From Pseudomonadota bacterium (GTDB taxonomy: Bacteria > Pseudomonadota > Alphaproteobacteria > Rhizobiales > Rhizobiaceae): a DNA stretch of 7,255 bases. Of the stretch, positions 1 through 7,255 are shown one piece after another. The stretch spans positions 1-7,255 of the forward strand of contig JAEZXF010000496.1 of the NCBI GenBank assembly GCA_023419995.1. Reading direction: 5' to 3'. Numbering within the stretch: position 1 is the first letter of the stretch; the number at the start of each line of letters is the position of its first letter. Below the pieces are notes generated by a model. The model made no database searches. It saw only the letters and a program-made list of their open reading frames with translations, and had not been told where the DNA came from. The translations under genes and the position numbers were made by a program.

Positions 1-35
1 CGCTCACGAACATCGTTCGAAAGGGCTCGCGTCAT
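1..35 (-). CDS. IS630-type transposase, 5' end only (cut by window edge)
   Basis: The first 11 codons of a gene running off the left edge read MTRALSNDVRE. This closely resembles the N-terminus of the IS630-family transposases common in rhizobia, where a short basic start leads into a helix-turn-helix DNA-binding region. In intact elements the protein cuts and rejoins the element ends at TA targets using a DDE-type catalytic domain. None of the catalytic part is visible here. The start is supported by a strong ribosome binding site, AAGGAGG at 46-52, ten bases upstream of the ATG. The family call rests on recalled similarity of a very short peptide. Whether the gene is intact or truncated beyond the edge cannot be told. 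Confidence 0.6.
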   Translation of the reverse strand, partial: MTRALSNDVRE

Positions 36-127
36 CAGATCCTGGCCTCCTTCCAGCCAGCATCTTGAATCACAAACCGCAGCCAATGGGAATCCCAGCC
101 GATTCAGTCAAAAATTGAACCGCTCTA
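1..127 (-). mobile_element. Terminal region of an IS630-like insertion sequence
   Basis: The DNA between the transposase start and about position 125 is visibly more AT-rich than the flanking genes and has no coding role, as expected for the leader and terminal repeat of an insertion sequence. IS630 elements insert at TA and duplicate it. A TA at 126-127, followed on the minus strand by GAGCGGTTCAATTTTTGAC, is a plausible outer boundary, but I chose it by inference. Only one end is in the window, so the terminal inverted repeat cannot be confirmed. Short GATTC/GAATC words recur in this stretch (about 56-60, 90-94 and 101-105) and may be part of the end structure. The element sits downstream of the doxX terminator and interrupts no gene visible here. 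Confidence 0.45.
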
Positions 128-192
128 AGGGCGACACCGGCGGATCTCGTGCCGGGGACGAAGTCGCCACCGCGCCGCGGATGCCCGAAACG

Positions 193-220
193 AAAAAGGC
201 CCGGATCGCTCCGGGCCTTT
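193..220 (-). terminator. Rho-independent terminator after the DoxX gene
   Basis: A perfect 11-bp stem (AAAGGCCCGGA at 195-205 with TCCGGGCCTTT at 210-220) encloses a four-base loop that reads GCGA on the minus strand. The minus-strand transcript then runs into five T residues (193-197). It lies 20 bases past the DoxX stop codon. The stem is nearly symmetric with A/T at both sides, so it might also stop plus-strand transcription. Confidence 0.88.
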
Positions 221-240
221 CTTCATTCCGAGCGGCCGGG

Positions 241-666
241 TCAGCCGCGCCTGGCGTCGACCGACAGCGCGCCCGCGCCGAAGGCCGCCAGAATCAGCAG
301 GCCGCCGGTGATCGAGAGGTTCTTCTGGAACAGGAGCACCTGGATCTGGTCGCTGAAGTCGAGATGCGCGATCAGCGTGGCGGCGACGGTGAACACCGCC
401 AGCGCCAGGGCGGCGATGCGCGTCTGGAAGCCGACGAGAATGGCGAGGCCTGCGACGAGCTCGAGCAGGCCGACGAGCACGGCCACCACGGTGGGCAGCG
501 GGATGCCGATGCTGCCGAACCAGCCGGCGGTGCCGGCGATGCCGGTCAGCTTGGAATAGCCGGCGAGGATGAACAGGATCGAGAGCAGGACGCGGCCGAC
601 GAGGGCAATGACCGCCCCCTTGGATGCGATGCCGGCATTGACGCCGTTGACGGCAGTGGTGGTCAT
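241..666 (-). CDS. DoxX-family integral membrane protein
   Basis: A 141-residue protein with four predicted membrane segments at about residues 17-36, 57-78, 83-101 and 117-134. It has family hallmarks: GYSKLTG after the first segment, an EL..G.....G pattern in the second (69-79), and QKNLSITGGLL leading into the last. DoxX/YphA-type proteins sit in the cytoplasmic membrane. Some members are linked to redox and oxidative-stress functions, but no specific reaction can be assigned here. A longer frame begins at 702, but the start at 666 is preferred because GGAG at 675-678 lies 8 bases upstream and the protein then begins MTTTAVNG. The gene follows fumC after 157 bases and ends at a strong terminator. 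Family confident, function unknown. Confidence 0.88.
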   Translation of the reverse strand: MTTTAVNGVNAGIASKGAVIALVGRVLLSILFILAGYSKLTGIAGTAGWFGSIGIPLPTVVAVLVGLLELVAGLAILVGFQTRIAALALAVFTVAATLIAHLDFSDQIQVLLFQKNLSITGGLLILAAFGAGALSVDARRG

Positions 667-745
667 TGTGAGATCTCCGGGAGGATAGGGACGGCGTACC
701 ATACCCCATCCCTACCGTTCACCGAAGTCACGTTTTCATCAACTC

Positions 746-766
746 ATCGTTCACACATGGAACGAT
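746..766. promoter_or_regulatory. Inverted repeat upstream of the DoxX gene, candidate operator
   Basis: ATCGTTC (746-752) and GAACGAT (760-766) form a perfect 7-bp inverted repeat separated by 7 bases, centred about 90 bases upstream of the DoxX start and 58 bases past the fumC stop at its near edge. It contains a T-N11-A arrangement (T750, A762) of the kind bound by LysR-type regulators. It is not followed by a T run on the minus strand, so it does not look like a fumC terminator. No regulator gene lies in the window. A recognisable DoxX promoter was not found: TATGGT (about 698-703) is only a weak -10 candidate. Operator function is inferred from symmetry alone. Confidence 0.4.
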
Positions 767-823
767 TTTGCGCTCTCGCGGTGCCCCGCGCAAACGGAGG
801 GCGCCGCGGGGACGGGATCAGCA

Positions 824-2215
824 TCAGCCCGGCTTCGTCATCGCCTCGGGGCGGACGATGGCGTCGTACTCGGCCTCCGTCACCAGCCCGGTGGCAAGGG
901 CCTCCTCGCGCAGCGTGGTGCCGTTCTTGTGCGCGGTCTTGGCGATCTTGGCCGCGTTGTCGTAGCCGATCTTGGGCGCCAGCGCCGTCACCAGCATCAG
1001 CGAGCGCTCGACGCCGGCGCGGATATTGTCCTCGCGCGGCTCGATGCCGACGACGCAGTTGTCGGTGAAGGAGACGGCGGCATCGGCGATCAGGCGCACC
1101 GACTGCAGGAAGTTGTAGGCCATCACCGGATTGAACACGTTGAGCTCGAAATGGCCCTGGCTGCCTGCGAAGGTCAGCGCGGCATTGTTGCCGAACACCT
1201 GCACGCAGACCTGCGTCAGCGCCTCGCACTGGGTCGGGTTGACCTTGCCCGGCATGATCGAGGAGCCCGGCTCGTTCTCCGGCAGGGCGAGCTCGCCGAG
1301 GCCGGCGCGCGGGCCGGAGCCGAGGAAGCGGATGTCGTTGGCGATCTTGAACAGCGAGGCGGCGACCGTGTTGATGGCGCCGTGGCTGAACACCATCGCG
1401 TCATGCGCGGCGAGCGCCTCGAACTTGTTCGGCGCGGTGGTGAAGGCGAGGCCGGTGATGCCGGCGATCTTCTCGGCCACCTTCTCGGCGAAGCCGATGG
1501 GGGCGTTGAGGCCCGTGCCGACGGCGGTGCCGCCCTGCGCGAGTTGCATCAGCGCCGGCAGCGTCGTCTCGATGCGCTCGATGCCGTTCTTCACTTGGCA
1601 AGCGTAGCCGGAGAACTCCTGGCCGAGCGTCAGCGGCGTCGCGTCCTGGGTGTGGGTGCGGCCGATCTTGATGATGTGGTCCCAGGCCCTCGCCTTGTCG
1701 TCGAGCGCCGCGTGCAGCTTCTTCAGCGCCGGCAGCAGGCGGTTGACGATCTCCTCGGCCCCGGCGACGTGCATCGCCGTCGGGTAGGTGTCGTTGGACG
1801 ACTGGCTCATGTTGACGTGGTCGTTCGGGTGGACGGGCTTCTTGGTGCCCATCTCGCCGCCCAGCATCTCGATGGCGCGGTTGGAGATGACCTCGTTGGC
1901 GTTCATGTTCGACTGGGTGCCGGAGCCGGTCTGCCAGACGACGAGCGGGAAATGATCGTCGAGCTTGCCGTCGATCACCTCCTGCGCGGCCTTGACGATG
2001 GTCTCGCCGAGCTCGGGGTCGAGGCGGCCGAGCTCCATGTTGGCTTCCGCCGCGGCGCGCTTGACGATGCCGCGCGCGCGCACGATCGGCAGCGGCTGCT
2101 TTTCCCAGCCGATCCTGAAGTTGCCGCGCGAGCGTTCCGCCTGCGCGCCCCAGTAGCGGTCGGCGGCCACGTCGATCGGGCCGAATGTATCTGTCTCGGT
2201 GCGGGTCTTCGTCAT
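824..2215 (-). CDS. fumC: Class II fumarate hydratase (fumarase C)
   Basis: Cytoplasmic homotetrameric enzyme that reversibly hydrates fumarate to L-malate in the TCA cycle. Class II enzymes lack the oxygen-sensitive iron-sulfur cluster of class I. The 463-residue length is normal for the family. Visible motifs are [12 protein letters not shown] (98-109) and [13 protein letters not shown] (137-149) in the substrate pocket, [10 protein letters not shown] (185-194) with catalytic His188, and the superfamily signature [11 protein letters not shown] (317-327) with catalytic Ser318. Both catalytic residues fall at the E. coli FumC numbers. In the secondary site, HPND (129-132) is kept, but residue 126 is Lys where E. 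coli has Arg. The frame opens at 2281, but the start at 2215 fits family length and has GGGAG (2222-2226) six bases upstream. It lies 75 bases after the YqaA gene with no terminator seen, so co-transcription is possible. No clear intrinsic terminator follows it. Confidence 0.97.
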   Translation of the reverse strand: MTKTRTETDTFGPIDVAADRYWGAQAERSRGNFRIGWEKQPLPIVRARGIVKRAAAEANMELGRLDPELGETIVKAAQEVIDGKLDDHFPLVVWQTGSGTQSNMNANEVISNRAIEMLGGEMGTKKPVHPNDHVNMSQSSNDTYPTAMHVAGAEEIVNRLLPALKKLHAALDDKARAWDHIIKIGRTHTQDATPLTLGQEFSGYACQVKNGIERIETTLPALMQLAQGGTAVGTGLNAPIGFAEKVAEKIAGITGLAFTTAPNKFEALAAHDAMVFSHGAINTVAASLFKIANDIRFLGSGPRAGLGELALPENEPGSSIMPGKVNPTQCEALTQVCVQVFGNNAALTFAGSQGHFELNVFNPVMAYNFLQSVRLIADAAVSFTDNCVVGIEPREDNIRAGVERSLMLVTALAPKIGYDNAAKIAKTAHKNGTTLREEALATGLVTEAEYDAIVRPEAMTKPG

Positions 2216-2290
2216 CTCGATCTCCCTGTCATCGCGTCCCGGCTCGCCGGCCTCGCCGGCTGGGCGCAGTCGCGATTGCATATGCCCCGC

Positions 2291-2725
2291 TCAGACCGAC
2301 TGCACAAGCCAAAGCAGCGCGGCGTAGCGCGCCGTCTTCGCGATTCCCACCACGATCACGAAAACAAGGAACGGCGTGCGCAGGAAGCCGGCGACCACGG
2401 TGAGCGGATCGCCGACGACCGGCGCCCACGACAGGAGCAGCGACGGCCAGCCGTAGCGCGCATACCAGCCCGAGGCGCGCTCGATCTCCGCCGGCGACAC
2501 GGGGAACCAGCGGCGGCCGGCCCAGCCGGAGGCGAAGCGGCCGAGGGCCCAGTTCACGCACGAGCCGGCGAGGTTGGCGAGGCCGGCGACGGCGAGCAGC
2601 CACCCGGCCGGGGCGGCCTCGGCGGCATGGAGGGCGACGAACGCGGCCTCCGACGTGCCGGGCAGCAGCGTCGCCGAGGTGAAGGCCGACAGGGCGAGCA
2701 TGAGGAGCGGCCAGACTTCGGGCAC
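2291..2725 (-). CDS. YqaA-family inner membrane protein
   Basis: A 144-residue membrane protein matching the YqaA branch of the DedA/VTT-like families (E. coli YqaA is of similar length). Characteristic pieces are LLPGTSEAAF (20-29) after the first membrane segment and GDPLTVVAGFLR (105-116) near the third. Hydrophobic segments fall at about 5-20, 42-63, 95-115 and 118-142. Distant DedA relatives act in lipid transport and membrane homeostasis; the role of YqaA itself is not established. I chose a GTG start at 2725 because it gives the usual N-terminus, with GGAG at 2737-2740 (11 bases away) and GGAA at 2732-2735 as possible ribosome sites. The next in-frame ATG, at codon 9, has no such site and would shorten the first segment. 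It sits between the csbD terminator and fumC. Confidence 0.85.
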   Translation of the reverse strand: MPEVWPLLMLALSAFTSATLLPGTSEAAFVALHAAEAAPAGWLLAVAGLANLAGSCVNWALGRFASGWAGRRWFPVSPAEIERASGWYARYGWPSLLLSWAPVVGDPLTVVAGFLRTPFLVFVIVVGIAKTARYAALLWLVQSV

Positions 2726-2775
2726 CTTCGGTTCCGCTCCGCGAGAGGCAGGGACAGGAGCGCCGTAGTGCAGGC

Positions 2776-2805
2776 AAAAAAGGAGCGGCGCAAGGCCGCT
2801 CCTTT
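2776..2805 (-). terminator. Rho-independent terminator after csbD
   Basis: A perfect 11-bp stem (AAAGGAGCGGC at 2779-2789 with GCCGCTCCTTT at 2795-2805) around a five-base loop, followed on the minus strand by six T residues (2776-2781). It lies 24 bases past the csbD stop and about 50 bases before the YqaA start, so it separates those two transcripts. Confidence 0.9.
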
Positions 2806-2829
2806 CATCAGGAGGATCGTGAAGGCAGC

Positions 2830-3009
2830 CTAGAGCGCCTTCTTCACCTTCTCCCTGGCGTCGCCGTAGCCCTTCTGGACCTTGCCGGCGACCTTGTCGG
2901 CCTTGCCTTCCATCTCGGTCTTCTTCGAGCCGGTGGCCTTGCCGACGGCTTCCTTCACGGCGCCCTTGGCCTGCTTGGCGACACCCTTCACCTGATCCTT
3001 GTTGACCAT
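2830..3009 (-). CDS. CsbD-family small stress-response protein
   Basis: A 59-residue hydrophilic protein rich in Lys, Ala and Gly. It begins MVNKDQVKGVAKQAKG and carries the repeated family pattern: KEAVGKATG (19-27), then EGKADKVAGKVQKGYGD (34-50). These match the CsbD domain, found in small soluble proteins. The founding member is a sigma-B general-stress gene of Bacillus subtilis; the biochemical function is unknown. The repeats predict an extended or helical, highly charged molecule with no signal peptide or membrane segment. The ATG is preceded by AAAGGGAA (3018-3025), about 9 bases away. It stands alone between the groEL terminator and its own terminator, so it is probably a single-gene transcript. 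No promoter was recognised in the short upstream gap. Adjacency to groESL suits a stress role but is not proof of shared control. Confidence 0.92.
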   Translation of the reverse strand: MVNKDQVKGVAKQAKGAVKEAVGKATGSKKTEMEGKADKVAGKVQKGYGDAREKVKKAL

Positions 3010-3095
3010 CTCGTCGGTTCCCTTTGAAAGCCGCGCGCTTGCGGCCTTGGAAAACGGCGAAGGCGGGCTTTGGTTGCGGCCTTTCGCAGCCCGGC

Positions 3096-3126
3096 AAAAA
3101 GAAAGGGCGGCATCGCTGCCGCCCTT
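3096..3126 (-). terminator. Rho-independent terminator of groES-groEL
   Basis: A perfect 10-bp stem (AAGGGCGGCA at 3103-3112 with TGCCGCCCTT at 3117-3126) closes a loop reading GCGA on the minus strand, followed by TTTCTTTTT across 3096-3104. It starts 28 bases past the groEL stop and closes the chaperonin operon before csbD. Confidence 0.9.
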
Positions 3127-3154
3127 CCCGATCCGTGGCCGGAGGCCTTTGGAC

Positions 3155-4822
<1,668 letters not shown>

Positions 4823-4879
4823 TCACCGCCGCCGGGAAGCGGTCGGTCGAATTCCATTGGATTGGGAAGAAGCGGCCGA

Positions 4880-5176
4880 TCAGCCGATGATGCCGAGAAT
4901 GTCGGATTCCTTCATGATGAGAAGGTCTTCGCCGTTGATCTTGACCTCGGTGCCCGACCACTTGCCGAACAGGACGCGGTCGCCGGCCTTGACGTCCAGC
5001 GGAACGAGCTTGCCCGCCTCGTCGCGCGCGCCGGAACCGACGGAGACGATCTCGCCTTCCTGCGGCTTCTCCTTGGCGGTGTCCGGGATGATGATGCCGC
5101 CGGCGGTCTTCTCTTCGGATTCGACCCGACGGACGACCACGCGGTCATGAAGCGGGCGGAACTTCGACTTAGCCAT
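4880..5176 (-). CDS. groES: Co-chaperonin GroES (Hsp10)
   Basis: A 98-residue co-chaperonin that forms a heptameric lid on GroEL and makes the folding chamber. The N-terminus [12 protein letters not shown] is typical. The mobile loop that docks onto the GroEL apical domain spans about residues 17-35 and includes the hydrophobic tripeptide of [12 protein letters not shown] (26-37). The C-terminal half has the usual [16 protein letters not shown] and a final ILGIIG. The start at 5176 has GAGGA (5187-5191) ten bases upstream. It is the first gene of the groES-groEL operon. Its leader carries the CIRCE operator, an additional hairpin and a candidate promoter, so heat- or stress-inducible expression under HrcA is expected. 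Confidence 0.99.
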   Translation of the reverse strand: MAKSKFRPLHDRVVVRRVESEEKTAGGIIIPDTAKEKPQEGEIVSVGSGARDEAGKLVPLDVKAGDRVLFGKWSGTEVKINGEDLLIMKESDILGIIG

Positions 5177-5214
5177 GTCTATGGTGTCCTCGAAATGGAT
5201 TTTGGGTTTCCCTC

Positions 5215-5233
5215 CATCCGGCGACGCCGGATG
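5215..5233 (-). promoter_or_regulatory. Hairpin in the groES leader between CIRCE and the ribosome site
   Basis: CATCCGGC (5215-5222) and GCCGGATG (5226-5233) form a perfect 8-bp stem with a three-base loop, starting two bases after the extended CIRCE repeat in the transcript. No T run follows, so it is not a normal terminator. Directly downstream on the minus strand a purine stretch GGAGGG could pair with CCC and TCCAT further on. A role in mRNA stability or temperature-dependent folding is possible but only inferred. Confidence 0.45.
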
Positions 5234-5236
5234 CGG

Positions 5237-5263
5237 TTAGCACTCGTCAATGGCGAGTGCTAA
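5237..5263. promoter_or_regulatory. CIRCE element, HrcA repressor operator
   Basis: TTAGCACTC (5237-5245), nine bases, then GAGTGCTAA (5255-5263) is an exact match to the CIRCE consensus. Flanking G5236 and C5264 extend the repeat to 10 bp. HrcA binds this operator at groESL and related promoters and releases it when GroEL is engaged by unfolded protein. It lies 61 bases upstream of the groES start and just downstream of the candidate -10, as expected for an operator in the transcribed leader. The hrcA gene is not in this window. Confidence 0.98.
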
Positions 5264-5273
5264 CATGGCGGTT

Positions 5274-5303
5274 GAGATAGTCACTGCTCCGGCGGGAGTC
5301 AAG
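5274..5303 (-). promoter_or_regulatory. Candidate promoter of groES-groEL
   Basis: On the minus strand CTTGACT (5297-5303) supplies a good -35 (TTGACT), and TATCTC (5274-5279) lies exactly 17 bases downstream as a weaker -10. Transcription would begin near 5267, immediately before CIRCE, which fits the usual layout. The CTTGA start also resembles the -35 of heat-shock sigma (RpoH) promoters, so the sigma factor is undecided. No transcript data are available. Confidence 0.6.
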
Positions 5304-5350
5304 AAGATCGAAGCGGTTCCGGTTAACGGCGCATCCTGCTGCGCGCGACG

Positions 5351-6556
5351 TCATCGCGGGCGGTCGGCGATCGCCGTTCCCGCCGCCCATCCCGACGACC
5401 AGGCCCACTGGAAATTGTAGCCGCCGAGCCAGCCGGTGACGTCGACGACCTCGCCGATGAAGTAGAGGCCGTCCACGCCCTTTGCCTCCATGGTGCGCGA
5501 GTTCAGCCCGTCCGTGTCGACCCCGCCGAGCGTGACCTCGGCGGTGCGGTAGCCCTCGGAGCCTGCGGGATGCAGCTCCCACGCCTGAACCGCGGCGGCC
5601 ACCGCCGCGAGCTTGCGGTCGCTCGCCTCGCCGATCGCTTCCGTCCAGCGCGACTGCGCAAGATAGAGAGCCAGCCGCTTCGGCAGCATCTCCGCCAATG
5701 CGTTGACGATGCTGCGGCGGCCGTTCTCCCGCTTCGACGCCCGCAGGACTGCCGCCAGGTCCTCGTTCGGAAGCAGCGTGACGCGGATGGGCATCTTCTC
5801 GCGCCAGTAGGACGAGATCTGAAGGATTGCCGGCCCCGAAAGGCCCCTGTGGGTGAACAGAAGCGCCTCTTCGAAATGGACGTTGCCGCACGAGACCCTC
5901 GCGTCGACGGCAATGCCGGCGATCTCGCGGAAGCCTGCCAGCATGTCCTCGCCGAACGTCAGCGGGACCAGCGCCGGGCGCGTCTCGGTCACCGCGAGGC
6001 CGAACTGGTCGGCGATCTGGTAGCCCAGTCCCGTCGCGCCCATCTTCGGGATCGACTTCCCGCCGCAGGCGACGACGAAGTGGCGGCACGCCACCCTTGC
6101 CGCCCCGTCCCCCGCAAGCTCGAGCAGGAATCCGCTTCCGGTTCGCTCGACCCTGTGGAGCGCCGTTCTCAGCCGCAGCTCGCAGCCTGCCTGCGCCATC
6201 TCGGCCAGCAGCATGTTGACGATGTCTGCCGACGAATGGTCGCAGAAGAGCTGCCCCAGCTTCTTCTCATGAAAGGCGATGCCGTGCTTCTCCACGAGCG
6301 CGACGAAATCGTGCTGCGTGTAGCGGCCGAGCGCCGACTTGGCGAAATGCGGGTTCTGCGAGATGAAGTTGCGCGGGCCGGCGCCAAGGTTGGTGAAGTT
6401 GCAGCGGCCGCCGCCCGAGATGCGGATCTTCTCGCCCGGCGCTTTCGCGTGGTCGACCACCAGCACCCGGCCGCCGCGCGCGCCGGCATGGATGGCGCAC
6501 ATCATCCCCGCCGCGCCGGCGCCGAGGACGACCGTATCGAAAGTCTCGATCCGCAT
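5351..6556 (-). CDS. BaiN/HI0933-family FAD-dependent oxidoreductase
   Basis: A 401-residue flavoprotein of the HI0933/BaiN (YhiN) family, full length for the group. It opens with the dinucleotide-binding motif VVLGAGAAG (9-17), followed by an acidic end of the second strand (VVDHAK, 33-38). It then shows the family signature GEKIRISGGGRCNFTN (41-56), a mid-region GGKSIPKMGATGLGY (165-179), and the C-terminal flavin-site stretch GEVVDVTG then WLGGYNFQWA (368-385). One family member, BaiN, has been linked to bile-acid dehydroxylation in gut clostridia; for proteobacterial members the substrate is unknown, so only 'NAD(P)/FAD-dependent oxidoreductase' is safe. The start lies 2 bases after the amidotransferase stop (TAG-GG-ATG), suggesting translational coupling; no strong ribosome site is seen. 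No clear terminator follows before the groES promoter. Confidence 0.93.
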   Translation of the reverse strand: MRIETFDTVVLGAGAAGMMCAIHAGARGGRVLVVDHAKAPGEKIRISGGGRCNFTNLGAGPRNFISQNPHFAKSALGRYTQHDFVALVEKHGIAFHEKKLGQLFCDHSSADIVNMLLAEMAQAGCELRLRTALHRVERTGSGFLLELAGDGAARVACRHFVVACGGKSIPKMGATGLGYQIADQFGLAVTETRPALVPLTFGEDMLAGFREIAGIAVDARVSCGNVHFEEALLFTHRGLSGPAILQISSYWREKMPIRVTLLPNEDLAAVLRASKRENGRRSIVNALAEMLPKRLALYLAQSRWTEAIGEASDRKLAAVAAAVQAWELHPAGSEGYRTAEVTLGGVDTDGLNSRTMEAKGVDGLYFIGEVVDVTGWLGGYNFQWAWSSGWAAGTAIADRPR

Positions 6557-6558
6557 CC

Positions 6559-7255
6559 CTAGGCGGGGGACGACAGGACGCGTACCCAGCCGCGGGCGAT
6601 GGCCAGCCCCGCAGCGTCCGCGTCATCGCCGAAGCGCGCCGCGTCCTGCGGATGACGCTGCGGCCAGCCCGGCTGGCGCTCGGCCAGCCAGTCGGCGAAG
6701 GTCTGCGACCACTGCGCGACCAGCGGCCTGTCGGCCTCGAAGTGGAACTGGAAGCCGTAGGCCGCCCGGCCGACGCGGAACGCCTGGTTGTGGACGGCGA
6801 GGCTGCCGGCGAGGCGGCTTGCCCCGCGCGGGAGGATGAAGGTGTCGTCGTGCCACTGGAAGGTGCGGAACGAGGACGGCAGGCTCGCGAGCACCGGGTC
6901 CTCCGCGCCTTCCGGCGTCAGCTCCACCTGCTGCCAGCCGAACTCGGCGGCGCCGCCGATGATGTTCTGCCCGCCATAGGCGCGGGCGAGGAGCTGGCTG
7001 CCGAGGCAGATGCCGAGCACGGCGCGGCCCGAATCGCCGAAATCGCGCATCAGGCCGCAGAGGCCCGGCAGCCACGGGCTGACATCGTCGGCGAGCGCGT
7101 TCTGGCCGCCACCGAGGACGACCAGGCCGTCATAGCCGTCGGGCGCGTCGGGCAGCCCGTCGCCCAGATCGGCCCGGCGCAGTTCGACCTCGGCGCCGGC
7201 CGCGCCGCGCGCGCTGCCGCCCGGGCCCCGATGGGTGTTTGGGGAATTATGGGCG
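6559..7255 (-). CDS. Class I glutamine amidotransferase-like protein (N-terminus cut by window edge)
   Basis: The frame stays open to the right edge and gives 231 visible residues. It has the class I amidotransferase layout: VVLGGGQNAL near visible residues 45-54, the nucleophile elbow GICLGSQLLA with the cysteine at visible residue 83 (codon about 7006-7008), and FQFHFEA with His171 and Glu173 completing the Cys-His-Glu triad. Such domains release ammonia from glutamine. Stand-alone members resemble GMP synthase glutaminase domains or gamma-glutamyl hydrolases such as PuuD, and the real substrate is unknown. The internal ATG at 7050 is not the start, because conserved sequence (the GGGQN region) lies upstream of it. 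Comparison with the family suggests only about ten residues are missing. It is coupled to the flavoprotein gene behind it. Confidence 0.87.
   Translation of the reverse strand, partial: AHNSPNTHRGPGGSARGAAGAEVELRRADLGDGLPDAPDGYDGLVVLGGGQNALADDVSPWLPGLCGLMRDFGDSGRAVLGICLGSQLLARAYGGQNIIGGAAEFGWQQVELTPEGAEDPVLASLPSSFRTFQWHDDTFILPRGASRLAGSLAVHNQAFRVGRAAYGFQFHFEADRPLVAQWSQTFADWLAERQPGWPQRHPQDAARFGDDADAAGLAIARGWVRVLSSPA

Noticed and set aside
749..763. GTTC-N7-GAAC in the DoxX upstream palindrome as an alphaproteobacterial LexA box
   Set aside because: The alphaproteobacterial LexA box is a direct repeat (GTTC-N7-GTTC). Here the second half-site is inverted.
784..811. GC-rich inverted repeat (CCCCGCG with CGCGGGG) just past the fumC stop as a terminator
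   Set aside because: The loop is long and no T run follows on the minus strand, so it does not qualify as an intrinsic terminator.
2246..2260. GCCGGC-CTC-GCCGGC hairpin between the YqaA gene and fumC as a terminator or attenuator
   Set aside because: It is short, made of a common GC-rich word, and has no T run. Chance is a sufficient explanation.
3017..3021. GGAAC on the minus strand upstream of csbD as the -35 of an EcfG general-stress promoter
   Set aside because: It lies within about 12 bases of the start codon and overlaps the ribosome site, leaving no room for a -10 and leader.
2291..3097. A 268-residue minus-strand frame fusing upstream sequence to the YqaA protein
   Set aside because: Its first ~120 residues overlap csbD in another frame and cross the csbD terminator. 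The conserved YqaA protein begins at the GTG at 2725.
5265..5420. Small plus-strand frame beginning MAVEIVTAPAGV just after CIRCE
   Set aside because: It overlaps the groES promoter, then runs antisense into the flavoprotein gene. It has no ribosome site and no recognisable family.

Overview
This is a GC-rich chromosomal stretch that looks alphaproteobacterial, probably from the Hyphomicrobiales (rhizobia and relatives). That placement is an inference from the GroEL/GroES sequence types, a perfect CIRCE operator in front of groES, the form of the fumarase and BaiN-like flavoprotein, and an IS630-type transposase start at the left edge. I could run no database search.

Every gene I can support lies on the minus strand, so transcription runs from high to low coordinates. 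In that order: a class I glutamine amidotransferase-like protein (cut by the right edge, probably lacking only a few N-terminal residues); a BaiN/HI0933-type flavoprotein 2 bases behind it; the heat-shock operon groES-groEL with its own promoter and CIRCE element, closed by a strong terminator; a small CsbD-family stress protein with its own terminator; a YqaA-family membrane protein; the class II fumarase fumC; a DoxX-family membrane protein with a terminator; and finally the first 11 codons of an IS630-type transposase with the terminal region of that element.

The units appear to be amidotransferase+flavoprotein (coupled by a 2-base gap), groES+groEL (HrcA/CIRCE control), csbD alone, yqaA possibly with fumC (75 bases apart, no terminator seen), and doxX (157 bases after fumC, with a candidate operator palindrome between them). 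GroES and GroEL form the ATP-driven folding chamber, fumC is the TCA-cycle fumarase, and the rest are accessory or poorly characterised families.

I see no undescribed multi-gene system: the content is conserved housekeeping plus an IS edge. The points worth a second look are small regulatory structures: a second hairpin after CIRCE in the groES leader, a palindrome upstream of doxX, and a shared GCGA loop in two of the three terminators. There is no gene-free stretch longer than 300 bases. The very long plus-strand reading frames opposite fumC and groEL are antisense shadows caused by high GC.
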